Shown here piece by piece: positions 10,048-18,427 of a DNA stretch of 64,000 nucleotides. The notes beneath the pieces were generated by a model. That model made no database searches. It saw nothing but the letters and a program-made list of their open reading frames with translations, and had not been told where the DNA came from. Origin of the DNA: Alcaligenes faecalis (lineage in GTDB: Bacteria > Pseudomonadota > Gammaproteobacteria > Burkholderiales > Burkholderiaceae_B); the NCBI RefSeq assembly GCF_009497775.1, contig NZ_CP031012.1, positions 2,418,001 through 2,482,000 of the forward strand, read 5' to 3'. The stretch's first letter is position 1, and each line of letters starts with the position of its first letter. A program made the position numbers and the translations under genes.

Positions 10048-11469
10048 TTAAATCAGGCGGGAATAGCGGGCACCGCTTTCCTGGCTCAAGTACTTGTCGA
10101 ACACCATGCTGTAGGCGCGCACAAACAAACGGCCTTTGGGCAGAACCTGGATGGATTGGGCATCGACAGTCAGCAAGCCGGCGTCGGCATAGCTGTTGAG
10201 CTCTTGCAGCTCGGCAGAGAAGTAACTGGCAAAATCAATGCCGTAACGCGCTTCCAGACGCAAAATAGGCACTGGCATACTGCACATCAAATGCATGATG
10301 ACTTCCGCCCGCAGACGATCGTCTTGCTGCATCACAATACCCCGCTCGATAGGCAAACGCCCCTGGTCTATATCGGCGTAGTAATTGCGCAGGCTGCGGG
10401 CATTTTGCACATGCATGGTGCCCACCTGACCAATAGACGACACGCCAAAGGAAACCAGATCACAGGCTGCGCGGGTGGTGTAGCCCTGGAAGTTGCGGTG
10501 CAGGCTGCCGTCCAGACGGGCCAGATTCAGCTCGTCGGTTGGCAAGGCAAAGTGGTCCAGGCCGATATAGACATAGCCTGCATCCAGCAGACGCTGCGAA
10601 GACATCAGGAACAGCTGCAGACGCTGGTCGGCATCGGGCAGCTCTTCTTCGTTGATTAAACGCTGAGCCTTGAAGCGCGTAGGCAAGTGCGCGTAGTTAT
10701 AGAGAGCAATCCGATCTGGCCGCAGCTGCACCAGCGAATCAATGGTGATGGCAAAGCTTTCCAGGGTCTGCAAAGGCAGGCCATAAATCAGGTCCGTGTT
10801 GATGGACTGGAAACCGGCAGCCCGGCTTTCTTCGATGGCGCGTTTGACCATTTCGAAGGGCTGAATACGGTTGATCGCTTTTTGCACATTGGGGTCAAAA
10901 TCCTGCACCCCAAAGCTGGTACGGTTAAAGCCCAGAGCCGCCAAGTTCTGGAGCGTGCCTTCCGCCAAGGTACGAGGGTCGATCTCGATGCCCAGTTCGG
11001 CATCGTCCGTGAACGCGAACTGCTCCTTGAGCTTGGCCATCAGGCGAGCCAATTGTTCGTTGTCCAGGAAAGTGGGCGAGCCGCCGCCCAAATGCAGTTG
11101 TTCAGTGCGCCGGTCTTCACCCATATATTGGGTGACCATATCAATTTCGCGCAGCAGGTAATCCAGGTACTGCTCGCTCTTGCTGCGATCCTGCGTAATG
11201 ATCTTGTTGCAGGCACAGAAGTAGCAAAGCGACTGGCAAAACGGAATATGCAGGTAAACCGATAAAGGCGGATTACTGCTGCTTAAGGCGCGCCGCGATA
11301 ATTCGTGAATATAAGGCTGAGCAGGAAAGTCCTGAAAAAAACGGTCTGCAGTGGGATAGGAGGTATAGCGTGGTCCAGAACGATCAAAGCGCCGGATCAG
11401 GGCTTCAGAGATTTCGATATCCGGCGCGGTCGGGGCGCTGGCATCCGATGCTTCCAAGGTTTGCGGCAT
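10048..11469 (-). CDS. hemN: Oxygen-independent coproporphyrinogen III oxidase
   Basis: A 473-residue radical SAM enzyme that decarboxylates coproporphyrinogen III to protoporphyrinogen IX in anaerobic heme synthesis. The SAM cluster motif is FCQSLCYFC (Cys-x3-Cys-x2-Cys) after HIPFCQ, and the HemN signatures GPRYTSYPTADRF at the N-terminus and LHLGGGSPTFL are present. The frame is open upstream to 11556, but AGGAGG lies 7 bases before the ATG at 11469, which fixes the start. An FNR-type site and a well-spaced -10 lie upstream, so expression should rise when oxygen falls. Confidence 0.95.
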   Translation of the reverse strand: MPQTLEASDASAPTAPDIEISEALIRRFDRSGPRYTSYPTADRFFQDFPAQPYIHELSRRALSSSNPPLSVYLHIPFCQSLCYFCACNKIITQDRSKSEQYLDYLLREIDMVTQYMGEDRRTEQLHLGGGSPTFLDNEQLARLMAKLKEQFAFTDDAELGIEIDPRTLAEGTLQNLAALGFNRTSFGVQDFDPNVQKAINRIQPFEMVKRAIEESRAAGFQSINTDLIYGLPLQTLESFAITIDSLVQLRPDRIALYNYAHLPTRFKAQRLINEEELPDADQRLQLFLMSSQRLLDAGYVYIGLDHFALPTDELNLARLDGSLHRNFQGYTTRAACDLVSFGVSSIGQVGTMHVQNARSLRNYYADIDQGRLPIERGIVMQQDDRLRAEVIMHLMCSMPVPILRLEARYGIDFASYFSAELQELNSYADAGLLTVDAQSIQVLPKGRLFVRAYSMVFDKYLSQESGARYSRLI

Positions 11470-11514
11470 AAAGGGTCCTCCTGCAAAAGACCTGTTTCTT
11501 CTAGTCAAGCATTT

Positions 11515-11556
11515 ATTGTCAGAGAAAACCGCAGGCATGCGCTTGACCTGCATCAA
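11515..11556 (-). promoter_or_regulatory. Class II FNR/ANR-type promoter of hemN
   Basis: On the minus strand TTGATGCAGGTCAA (11556-11543) matches the FNR consensus TTGATNNNNATCAA at 9 of 10 defined bases. Exactly 22 bases later comes GACAAT (11520-11515), a fair -10. That puts the box centre at about -41.5, the standard activating position. The predicted transcript start is near 11508, giving a short leader with the AGGAGG site. Confidence 0.8.
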
Positions 11557-11665
11557 GGCCGCAAGAACTAAAAAAACGCTTTTTTTATCGCAGTTGGGCT
11601 GAAATTAGCTTCATATATCGTATTATTAAGCGCTAGCCGCCTAAATTACCGCCTGTTGGAGTCAG

Positions 11666-14593
11666 ATGTATTTGCTCGTGATCCTAGCACTGCCGTTCAT
11701 CGGTAGCTTGCTATCTTCCCTGATGCCCGCGAACTCTCGCAAACTCCAGGCATCTCTTGCAGGCGCTGTCGCCGTCACCTGCGCCTTACTCACTCTCTAC
11801 GCCTATCCGGACATTGCTCGCGGAGAGGTGCTGGAGTCGTCACGCTCCTGGATACCCGCCCATGGCTTGACCTTCAAGCTGCGCATGGACGGCTATGCCT
11901 GGCTTTTCAGTATCATCATTACCGCCATGGGGGCCTTGATTGCCCTTTATGCGCACTATTATCTGTCCGCTCAGGATCCGGTCCGACGCTTTTTCTCCTT
12001 TCTGCAAGCCTTCATGGGCTCGATGCTGGGGGTGGTGCTGTCGGGCAACCTGATTCAGCTGGTCGTGTTCTGGGAACTGACCAGTCTGTCCTCCTTCATG
12101 CTGATTGCCTATTGGTATCACCGCATGGACGCACGCCGTGGTGCGCGCATGTCGCTGATCATCACAGGGACCGGGGGTTTCTGTTTGCTGGCGGGCGTAC
12201 TCATGCTGGGCCAGGCCGCGGGCAGCTATGACCTGAGCGTCGTCCTGGAATCGGGCGAGCAGATTCGCAATCACCCCTGGTACACCGGGATGCTGATCCT
12301 GATTGCCCTGGGGGCACTTACCAAGAGCGCGCAGTTCCCCTTCCATATCTGGCTGCCTCACGCCATGGCCGCCCCGACTCCTGTGTCGGCCTATTTGCAC
12401 TCAGCCACCATGGTCAAGGCCGGGGTATTCCTGTTGGCACGCCTATGGCCTGCCCTGTCGGGCACCACGGAATGGGCCGTCATTATTGGTGGCGCTGGCC
12501 TGTGTTCCCTGACGCTGGGCGCTTACGTGGCCATGTTCCAGCGCGACATGAAGGGCGTACTGGCCTACTCCACCATCAGTCACCTGGGTCTGATTACCTT
12601 GCTGCTGGGCCTGAACAGCCCGCTGGCTCTGGTCGCGGCGCTGTTTCACATGATGAACCACGCCACCTTCAAGGCCTCCCTGTTCATGGCCGCCGGTATC
12701 GTGGACCACGAAACCGGCACCCGTAACCTGAACCGACTTTCCGGTTTGCGTCACGCCATGCCCTTGACCGCCACTTTAGCTACCGTTGCAGCCGCCGCCA
12801 TGGCCGGTGTACCGCTATTGAATGGCTTTATCTCCAAGGAAATGTTCTTTGCCGAGACCATTCTGGCCAGCAACGGCAACACCTGGGAATACGCCCTGCC
12901 CGTAGTGGCCGTGATTGCGGGTTCCTTCAGTGTGGCCTATTCCTTGCGCTTTATTGCCCAGGTATTCTTTGGCCCCGTCGCCAAGGACCTGCCGCGCGAG
13001 CCGCATGAGCCGCCTCGTCGCATGCTGATCCCCAGCGCGATTCTGGTGCTGACCTGCTTGTTGGTCGGGGTTATTCCCAGCCTGACCTTTGGGCCCTTCC
13101 TGCACACGGCTGCCAGTGCAATTCTGGGTGCCGAAATGCCTCAGTACGACCTGGCCGTCTGGCACGGTTTCAACCTGCCCCTGATCATGAGTCTGGTCGC
13201 AACGGGCATGGGTGTGATCTTCGTTCTGATCATCAACCGCTTCTACAAGAACCGCCAGGGCCGCACGCCTTTGCTGACCCGCGCCGATGGCCGACGCTTC
13301 TTTGAGCTGGCCATGGAGTATCTGGAAGTGGCAGCGAACTGGGCGGTGGGCAAGCTGTACTCGCCACGCCTGCAACGTCAGACCTTGCTGATTATTGTGG
13401 CAACCATCTGTGTGGCTGCCCTGCCCCTGGCCCGTGGCAACTGGTTCAAATCCATTATTTCCACACCGATTGACCCCTTCTTTGCCCTGATGTGGGCCGT
13501 GGGGATTGCCTGCGCGATTGGTGCTGCCCGCCAAGCCAAGTTCCACCGTCCAGCTTCCTTGCTGCTGTCCGGCGGCGCAGGTCTGGTTACCAGCCTGACC
13601 TTTGCCTGGCTGTCGGCCCCTGACCTGGCGCTGACCCAGCTGGCCGTGGAAGTGGTCACGGTAGTACTGATTTTGCTGGGCCTGCGCTGGCTGCCACAAC
13701 GTGTCAGCGATATGCCGGGCAGCCAGGAAAATGGTGGCCGTGCCTTGTTCCGCCGCAGTCGGGACCTGATTATTGCCATTCTGGCCGGTTCCGGTATTGC
13801 CGCCCTGGCCTACGCCATGATGACGCGCCCTCACCCCAGCGGCATCTCGCCCTTCTTTATTGAGAAGGCCCTGCCTTTGGGCGGTGGTGCAAACGTGGTG
13901 AACGTGATTCTGGTGGACTTCCGCGGTTTTGATACCTTTGGTGAAATCGTGGTGCTGGGCATTGTGGCCCTGACCGTCTTCGCGCTGCTGCGACGCTTCC
14001 GTCCACCGATCGAAGCCATTGCCCAGCCTTTGGCCCGCCGCCAGAACGTCAAGGACAGCCGCGAAGCCGTCTTTGTGGAACCCGATCCCAAGACCCCGCT
14101 GCCAGAAGGCATCATGCAGATTCCAGCCGTCTTGCTGCGCCTGCTGCTGCCTATCTCCACGCTGATCGCCTTGTACTTCCTGTTGCGTGGGCACAACCTG
14201 CCCGGCGGTGGTTTTGTGGGTGGCCTGATCATGGCAACCGGCATTATCTTGCAGTACATGGTTAGCGGCGTGGTATGGATGGAGTCCCGCCCACTGATTC
14301 AACCTCAAACCTGGATTGGCTTGGGCCTGCTGACCGCCGGTGTGGCCGCCATGCTGGTCTGGGCCTTCAACAAGCCCTTCCTATCCGCCCAAAGCTGGGA
14401 TCTGCACCTGCCCCTGGTTGGCGACGTGCATACCTCCAGCGCGCTGATCTTTGACATTGGCGTGTTCATGCTGGTGATTGGTTCCACCATCCTGATTCTG
14501 GTCGCGCTGGCCCACCAGTCCCTACGTTTTTATCGCAAACTGCCGTCGCTGCAATCCGCCTCGAACGCTGCATCCGGGATGGAGAATAAATAA
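11666..14593 (+). CDS. mrpA: Monovalent cation/proton antiporter subunit A/B fusion (MrpAB/PhaAB)
   Basis: A 975-residue polytopic membrane protein. The N-terminal two thirds is the MrpA/NuoL-like antiporter module, with motifs such as FWELTSLSSFMLIAYW, ALTKSAQFPFHIWLPHAM and the Lys/His-bearing membrane segments of that family. A central DUF4040/MrpA C-terminal part (PDLALTQLAVEVVTVVLILL) follows. The last 150 residues (PAVLLRLLLPISTLIALYFL and GHNLPGGGFVGGLIMATG) are a fused MrpB domain. This A-B fusion is typical of group 2 Mrp (Pha) systems. With subunits C-G it would exchange Na+ or K+ for H+ across the inner membrane for pH and salt tolerance. A GGAG site precedes the ATG. Confidence 0.95.
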   Translation: MYLLVILALPFIGSLLSSLMPANSRKLQASLAGAVAVTCALLTLYAYPDIARGEVLESSRSWIPAHGLTFKLRMDGYAWLFSIIITAMGALIALYAHYYLSAQDPVRRFFSFLQAFMGSMLGVVLSGNLIQLVVFWELTSLSSFMLIAYWYHRMDARRGARMSLIITGTGGFCLLAGVLMLGQAAGSYDLSVVLESGEQIRNHPWYTGMLILIALGALTKSAQFPFHIWLPHAMAAPTPVSAYLHSATMVKAGVFLLARLWPALSGTTEWAVIIGGAGLCSLTLGAYVAMFQRDMKGVLAYSTISHLGLITLLLGLNSPLALVAALFHMMNHATFKASLFMAAGIVDHETGTRNLNRLSGLRHAMPLTATLATVAAAAMAGVPLLNGFISKEMFFAETILASNGNTWEYALPVVAVIAGSFSVAYSLRFIAQVFFGPVAKDLPREPHEPPRRMLIPSAILVLTCLLVGVIPSLTFGPFLHTAASAILGAEMPQYDLAVWHGFNLPLIMSLVATGMGVIFVLIINRFYKNRQGRTPLLTRADGRRFFELAMEYLEVAANWAVGKLYSPRLQRQTLLIIVATICVAALPLARGNWFKSIISTPIDPFFALMWAVGIACAIGAARQAKFHRPASLLLSGGAGLVTSLTFAWLSAPDLALTQLAVEVVTVVLILLGLRWLPQRVSDMPGSQENGGRALFRRSRDLIIAILAGSGIAALAYAMMTRPHPSGISPFFIEKALPLGGGANVVNVILVDFRGFDTFGEIVVLGIVALTVFALLRRFRPPIEAIAQPLARRQNVKDSREAVFVEPDPKTPLPEGIMQIPAVLLRLLLPISTLIALYFLLRGHNLPGGGFVGGLIMATGIILQYMVSGVVWMESRPLIQPQTWIGLGLLTAGVAAMLVWAFNKPFLSAQSWDLHLPLVGDVHTSSALIFDIGVFMLVIGSTILILVALAHQSLRFYRKLPSLQSASNAASGMENK

Positions 14594-14934
14594 TGGAAAT
14601 CGTGCTTTCAATTGCGATTGGTGTGCTGGCGGGCTCGGGCGTCTGGCTCCTGCTGCGCCCGCGTACCTTTCAGGTCATCATGGGACTGGCCTTGGTCTCG
14701 TATGCCGTGAACCTGTTCATTTTCAGTATGGGTAGACTCAAAATCAGTGCTGCCCCCGTTATTAATACCAGCGAACTGGGGGCCAGCTACGCGGACCCCC
14801 TGCCGCAGGCACTGGTGCTGACGGCGATTGTGATTGGCTTTGCCACCACCGCCTTGTTTCTGGTTGTCATTCTGGCCAATCGCGGCCTGAGCGGTACTGA
14901 CCACGTTGATGGCCGCGAGGAAGACGATCTGTGA
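14593..14934 (+). CDS. mrpC: Cation/proton antiporter subunit C (MrpC/PhaC)
   Basis: A 113-residue NuoK-like subunit with three membrane helices: residues 4-22, about 28-48 (VIMGLALVSYAVNLFIFSMG), and about 74-98 with the acidic neighbourhood ADPLPQALVLTAIVIGFAT that is conserved in MrpC/NuoK. The ATG shares its first base with the stop codon of mrpA, so translation is coupled. The family length is about 110-120 residues, so the gene is whole. Confidence 0.94.
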   Translation: MEIVLSIAIGVLAGSGVWLLLRPRTFQVIMGLALVSYAVNLFIFSMGRLKISAAPVINTSELGASYADPLPQALVLTAIVIGFATTALFLVVILANRGLSGTDHVDGREEDDL

Positions 14935-16565
14935 GTCTACTCAACCAACACTTGCCCGTATTGCCCGTTGCCATCCCCATGGTGGCCGCGGCCCTGATGG
15001 TGATGCTGCGCGACAAGCGCCGTCACTACAAGCTGCTGATCGCGTTCAGTTCCTTGTTGGCCCAACTGTTCTGTGCCGTCTACCTGCTTTTGCTGGCCGA
15101 TGGCACGCTGGACCCGATCTGGCCACAGTCCGTTGGTGTGTACCTGCTCGGTGACTGGCCCGCTCCCTTCGGGATTGTGCTGGTCGTGGACCGGCTGGCC
15201 GCCTTCTTGCTGGTCCTGACCAATGTGCTGGCATTTTGCTGCTGGTTCTATTCACTGGCGCGCTGGGATCGCGTGGGGGTGCATTTCCACTCCTTGTTCC
15301 AGCTACTCTTGATGGGTCTGAACGGCGCATTCCTGACTGGCGACCTGTTCAACCTGTTTGTGTTCTTCGAGGTTCTGCTGGCGGCGTCCTATGGCCTGAT
15401 GCTGCACGGCTCGGGCGCGGCCCGCGTCAGTGCCGGTCTGCACTATATTGCCGTCAACCTGATCTCCTCCTTCCTGCTGCTGATCGCGATTGCCCTGGTT
15501 TACGGTGTCACCGGCACCCTGAACATGGCTGATCTGGCTCTGCGTGCCGGTTCCATGCCGGACTCGGACCGCCTGGTATTTGAATCGGCCATGGCCATTC
15601 TGGGTATTGCCTTCCTGATCAAGGCCGCCGCCTGGCCCTTGAACCTGTGGCTGCCCAATGCCTATGGCAATGCCAGCGCCCCAGTCGCTGCCATGTTTGC
15701 GATCATGACCAAGGTGGGTATTTACGCGCTGCTGCGTATCGGCTCCTTGCTGCTGCCTACGGGGGCGCCTGCCGCCTTTGGCGTGGCCTGGATGTTCCCC
15801 GCCGGGATCGCCACGCTTGCCTTCGGCGCTATTGGTGTCATGGCCGCGCAGCAACCCGAGCGACTGGCCAGTTATTGCATCATCGTGTCCTCCGGCACCT
15901 TGCTGGCCGCCCTGGGCATGCCAGGCGTAATCCTGACCGGCCCTGCCCTGTACTACATGCTCAGCAGTGTCCTGGCCCTGGGTGCTTTCTTCCTGCTGCT
16001 GGAGCTGGTTAGCCGCACCAAGCCTTTTGGTGCCGACCTGCTGGCCGTGAGTCAGGAAGTCTTTGATCTGGACGACCCGGAATCCGAAGACAATAGTGAT
16101 GACGTGGTGGGTGTAGCCATCCCCGGCGTAATGGTGTTCCTGGGCATGTCCTTTATTGCCTGCGCCTTGCTGATTGTGGGCCTGCCCCCCCTGTCCGGTT
16201 TTGTGGCCAAGCTATCCCTGCTGACAGCCGCCCTGAAAGCCTCCGGCCAGTCTCCTGAGCCGCTGAACGCCTGGATTCTGACAGCCGCCGTGCTGATTTC
16301 GGGTGTGGCCGGCTTGATTGCCATGGTGCGTGTGGGCATTCGTCTGTTCTGGAGCAATAGCTCCTTGACGATTCCCCGCCTGAAACTGATCGAAGCCGCT
16401 CCGATTGCGGGCATTATTGTGGCTTGCGGGATCTTGAGCTGGTATGCAGGTCCAATCACGACCTACCTGGAGCAAACAGCCCAGCAACTCGATGAGCCTC
16501 GTATCTACATCGGCTCGGTCTTGCGACAAAACCCTGTGCGTTCTGTTCAAGCGGAGGGATTCTGA
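14931..16565 (+). CDS. mrpD: Cation/proton antiporter subunit D (MrpD/PhaD)
   Basis: A 544-residue NuoM/N-like antiporter subunit with about 14 predicted membrane helices. Recognisable segments are LTGDLFNLFVFFEVLLAASY (the Glu-bearing helix), FLIKAAAWPLNLWLPNAYGN (Lys helix) and PPLSGFVAKLSLL. It starts at GTG, overlapping the stop of mrpC as GTGA. It provides one of the proton or cation paths of the Mrp complex. A short acidic insert (DLDDPESEDNSDD) sits near residue 380 and is not usual for the core family. Confidence 0.94.
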   Translation: MSLLNQHLPVLPVAIPMVAAALMVMLRDKRRHYKLLIAFSSLLAQLFCAVYLLLLADGTLDPIWPQSVGVYLLGDWPAPFGIVLVVDRLAAFLLVLTNVLAFCCWFYSLARWDRVGVHFHSLFQLLLMGLNGAFLTGDLFNLFVFFEVLLAASYGLMLHGSGAARVSAGLHYIAVNLISSFLLLIAIALVYGVTGTLNMADLALRAGSMPDSDRLVFESAMAILGIAFLIKAAAWPLNLWLPNAYGNASAPVAAMFAIMTKVGIYALLRIGSLLLPTGAPAAFGVAWMFPAGIATLAFGAIGVMAAQQPERLASYCIIVSSGTLLAALGMPGVILTGPALYYMLSSVLALGAFFLLLELVSRTKPFGADLLAVSQEVFDLDDPESEDNSDDVVGVAIPGVMVFLGMSFIACALLIVGLPPLSGFVAKLSLLTAALKASGQSPEPLNAWILTAAVLISGVAGLIAMVRVGIRLFWSNSSLTIPRLKLIEAAPIAGIIVACGILSWYAGPITTYLEQTAQQLDEPRIYIGSVLRQNPVRSVQAEGF

Positions 16566-17050
16566 TGCGACGCTACACCAAACATCTGTTTCTGCCTTTG
16601 CTGCTCCTGGGTCTGTGGCTGCTGCTGAACGACTCGCTCTCGGCCGGTTATGTGGTGCTGGGCCTGTTCCTGGCCATCGCCCTGAGTTTGGCCGCCATTC
16701 CCTTTCGTCCCGTTAAAGCCAGCATTCGACATCCCTTTCTGGCCTTGAAACTGATCTTCCAAGTAGCTTGGGATATTGTGCTGTCCAATATTGCTGTGGG
16801 TCATCTGGTCCTGAAGGGCGGCAATGCACCCCGCCCCGGCTTTCTGGCCATCCCGTTGCAACTGACTGACCCACATGGTCTGGCAGCCTTGGCGTGCATC
16901 ATTACCTACACCCCAGGGACCGTCTGGTCCGGCTTCGATTACGAGACCCGCGTCCTGACCTTGCACATTCTGGATCTGCAAGACGAACAGGTCTGGTTAG
17001 ACACTATTCAGAAGCGCTACCAAGGACCGCTACTGGAGATTTTCCAATGA
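16565..17050 (+). CDS. mrpE: Cation/proton antiporter subunit E (MrpE/PhaE)
   Basis: A 161-residue membrane protein with two or three N-terminal helices (residues 8-50) and a soluble C-terminal domain that carries the family motif ITYTPGTVWSGFDYETRVLTLHIL. It overlaps mrpD by one base (TGATG). MrpE is needed for assembly of the antiporter complex in studied systems. Confidence 0.93.
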   Translation: MRRYTKHLFLPLLLLGLWLLLNDSLSAGYVVLGLFLAIALSLAAIPFRPVKASIRHPFLALKLIFQVAWDIVLSNIAVGHLVLKGGNAPRPGFLAIPLQLTDPHGLAALACIITYTPGTVWSGFDYETRVLTLHILDLQDEQVWLDTIQKRYQGPLLEIFQ

Positions 17051-17328
17051 TAGACATTGTTTACTGGGCCTGTCAGTTTGCCCTGGGCTGCTTTGTCCTG
17101 GGCATGGGCTGCGCCGTCATCCGCCTGCTCAAAGGCCCTTCCGCCGCCGACCGCGTGCTGGCGCTGGACACCATGTACATCAACGGCATGCTGGCCTTGC
17201 TGGCTCTGGGCATTCGTTTTGACTCTACCTTGTACTTTGATATCGCCCTGCTGATTGCCCTGTTCGGTTTTGTAGGCTCGGCAGCCATGGCGAAATTCCT
17301 GTTGCGCGCCGAGGTGATCGAGCCATGA
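17047..17328 (+). CDS. mrpF: Cation/proton antiporter subunit F (MrpF/PhaF)
   Basis: A 93-residue protein with three membrane helices and the family motif RLLKGPSAADRVLALDTM near residues 26-43. The frame stays open upstream inside mrpE, but the ATG at 17047 overlaps the mrpE stop as ATGA and gives the normal family length. It is an integral small subunit of the Mrp complex. Confidence 0.93.
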   Translation: MIDIVYWACQFALGCFVLGMGCAVIRLLKGPSAADRVLALDTMYINGMLALLALGIRFDSTLYFDIALLIALFGFVGSAAMAKFLLRAEVIEP

Positions 17329-17741
17329 ACACGCCTTTATTGCCTTTGTGGTTGGCCATCCCGGTCGCCCTCCTGCTGGTTCTGAGCGGTATCGTGGCCC
17401 TGGTGGGTTCGGCTGGCCTGCTGCGCTTCAAGCACTTTTATTCGCGCATCCACGCCCCCACCATGGGGAATACGCTGGGTACGTTTTTCATGGTGCTGGC
17501 GGTAGCCATCAGCGCCAGCCACCTGATGAGCCGCCCTATTCTGCACCCGCTCATCCTTAGCGTGCTCCTGATCATTACCTCGCCGGTCACCGCCATCTTC
17601 CTGATGCGCGCTGCCATCAAACGCGAGCATCGCCAGCGTCTGGCCGAGTACGGCCCGGACGAACCTGGCTACCTGGACATGCCGCACAAAGCACCTCTGC
17701 CCAAAGACCTGGCAGAACCTCGGGCCAGCGACAAGAGCTGA
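17325..17741 (+). CDS. mrpG: Cation/proton antiporter subunit G (MrpG/PhaG)
   Basis: A 138-residue protein with three membrane helices and the MrpG signature LVGSAGLLRFKHFYSRIHAP followed by TMGNTLGTFFMVL. It overlaps mrpF as ATGA and ends the operon. The C-terminal 30 residues are hydrophilic and rich in Pro and charged residues. Confidence 0.93.
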   Translation: MNTPLLPLWLAIPVALLLVLSGIVALVGSAGLLRFKHFYSRIHAPTMGNTLGTFFMVLAVAISASHLMSRPILHPLILSVLLIITSPVTAIFLMRAAIKREHRQRLAEYGPDEPGYLDMPHKAPLPKDLAEPRASDKS

Positions 17742-17814
17742 ATCAAGCAATGAGGGTTTAGAAAAGTTTTATTACCCTCACTTGCAACTGCTCCACCTAT
17801 ACTAGTAAGTGTTT

Positions 17815-17860
17815 ACTGCGTATCGGGTATTGCCCCATACGCAGTCGCTTTTGGGGCTTT
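17815..17860 (+). other. Pair of alternative hairpins after the Mrp operon
   Basis: ACTGCGTAT (17815-17823) pairs with ATACGCAGT (17837-17845) around a GGG/CCC inner stem. GCCCC (17832-17836) can instead pair with GGGGC downstream (about 17853-17857), followed by TTT. The two stems share bases and cannot form together. It may end the Mrp transcript or act as leader for the next gene. Confidence 0.45.
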
Positions 17861-17938
17861 GCGGCCTGCTACTCATACCTGCTCGTAACAGTGCTCGCCA
17901 AGCCGGTGATTCCCTTAGCAAGTAAAGGAGTGAGATCG

Positions 17939-18316
17939 ATGAGTCTACTTACACACCCATCCCGAATTCTGAGTGCCAGCTTGCTCAGCCTGGGTCTGCT
18001 GTCCTCCGCTGCCTGGGCCCAAACCCCGTCCCAAGACTACCGACACGATATCCAGCGCTGTGAGCAGTTCAAGGGCGAACAACGCACCACCTGCCGGCGC
18101 GAAGCCGGTGCGGCCTTGCAAGCCGAGCGACATAACAAACTGGACAAGCGCGATCACAATCTGGATGCCAACCGTCAGGCGCGTTGCCATCGTCTACCCG
18201 CGGATCGCCAGCAAGACTGCCTGAAATCCATGACCGGCCAGGACACAACCGTGCGCGGTAGCGTGGAAGGCGGCGGTATTCTGCGCGAAACCACGACGGT
18301 GGTACCTGCTCAGTAA
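17939..18316 (+). CDS. Small secreted protein of unknown function
   Basis: A 125-residue protein with a clear signal peptide (residues 1-26, ending SAAWAQ) and a hydrophilic mature part. Four cysteines occur in the pattern RCEQF, TTCRRE, ARCHRL and QDCLKS, which could form two disulfides in the periplasm. The C-terminal 25 residues are Gly- and Thr-rich. I do not recognise the family. The frame is open upstream to 17891, but AAGGAG lies 8 bases before the ATG at 17939, which also gives the best signal peptide. It stands between the Mrp operon and the convergent kup gene. Confidence 0.75.
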   Translation: MSLLTHPSRILSASLLSLGLLSSAAWAQTPSQDYRHDIQRCEQFKGEQRTTCRREAGAALQAERHNKLDKRDHNLDANRQARCHRLPADRQQDCLKSMTGQDTTVRGSVEGGGILRETTTVVPAQ

Positions 18317-18360
18317 AGCTGCTGTGCAGCAGACTGCCTGAACAGGTAGCTAGATAAAAA

Positions 18361-18389
18361 AGAATGGGCCTCCTTGCGAGGCCCATTCT
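18361..18389. terminator. Bidirectional terminator between the small secreted protein and kup
   Basis: A perfect 12-bp stem (AGAATGGGCCTC at 18361-18372, GAGGCCCATTCT at 18378-18389) with loop CTTGC. A-rich sequence precedes it and T-rich sequence follows, so it can end transcripts from both converging genes. Confidence 0.85.
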
Positions 18390-18427
18390 TCATATTTTTG
18401 GTGACCATTTCTGCTGCGTATAGCTAA

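Noticed and set aside
12815..14308. 497-codon minus-strand open frame inside mrpA
   Set aside because: It is Gln/His-rich low-complexity antisense of a clear antiporter subunit.
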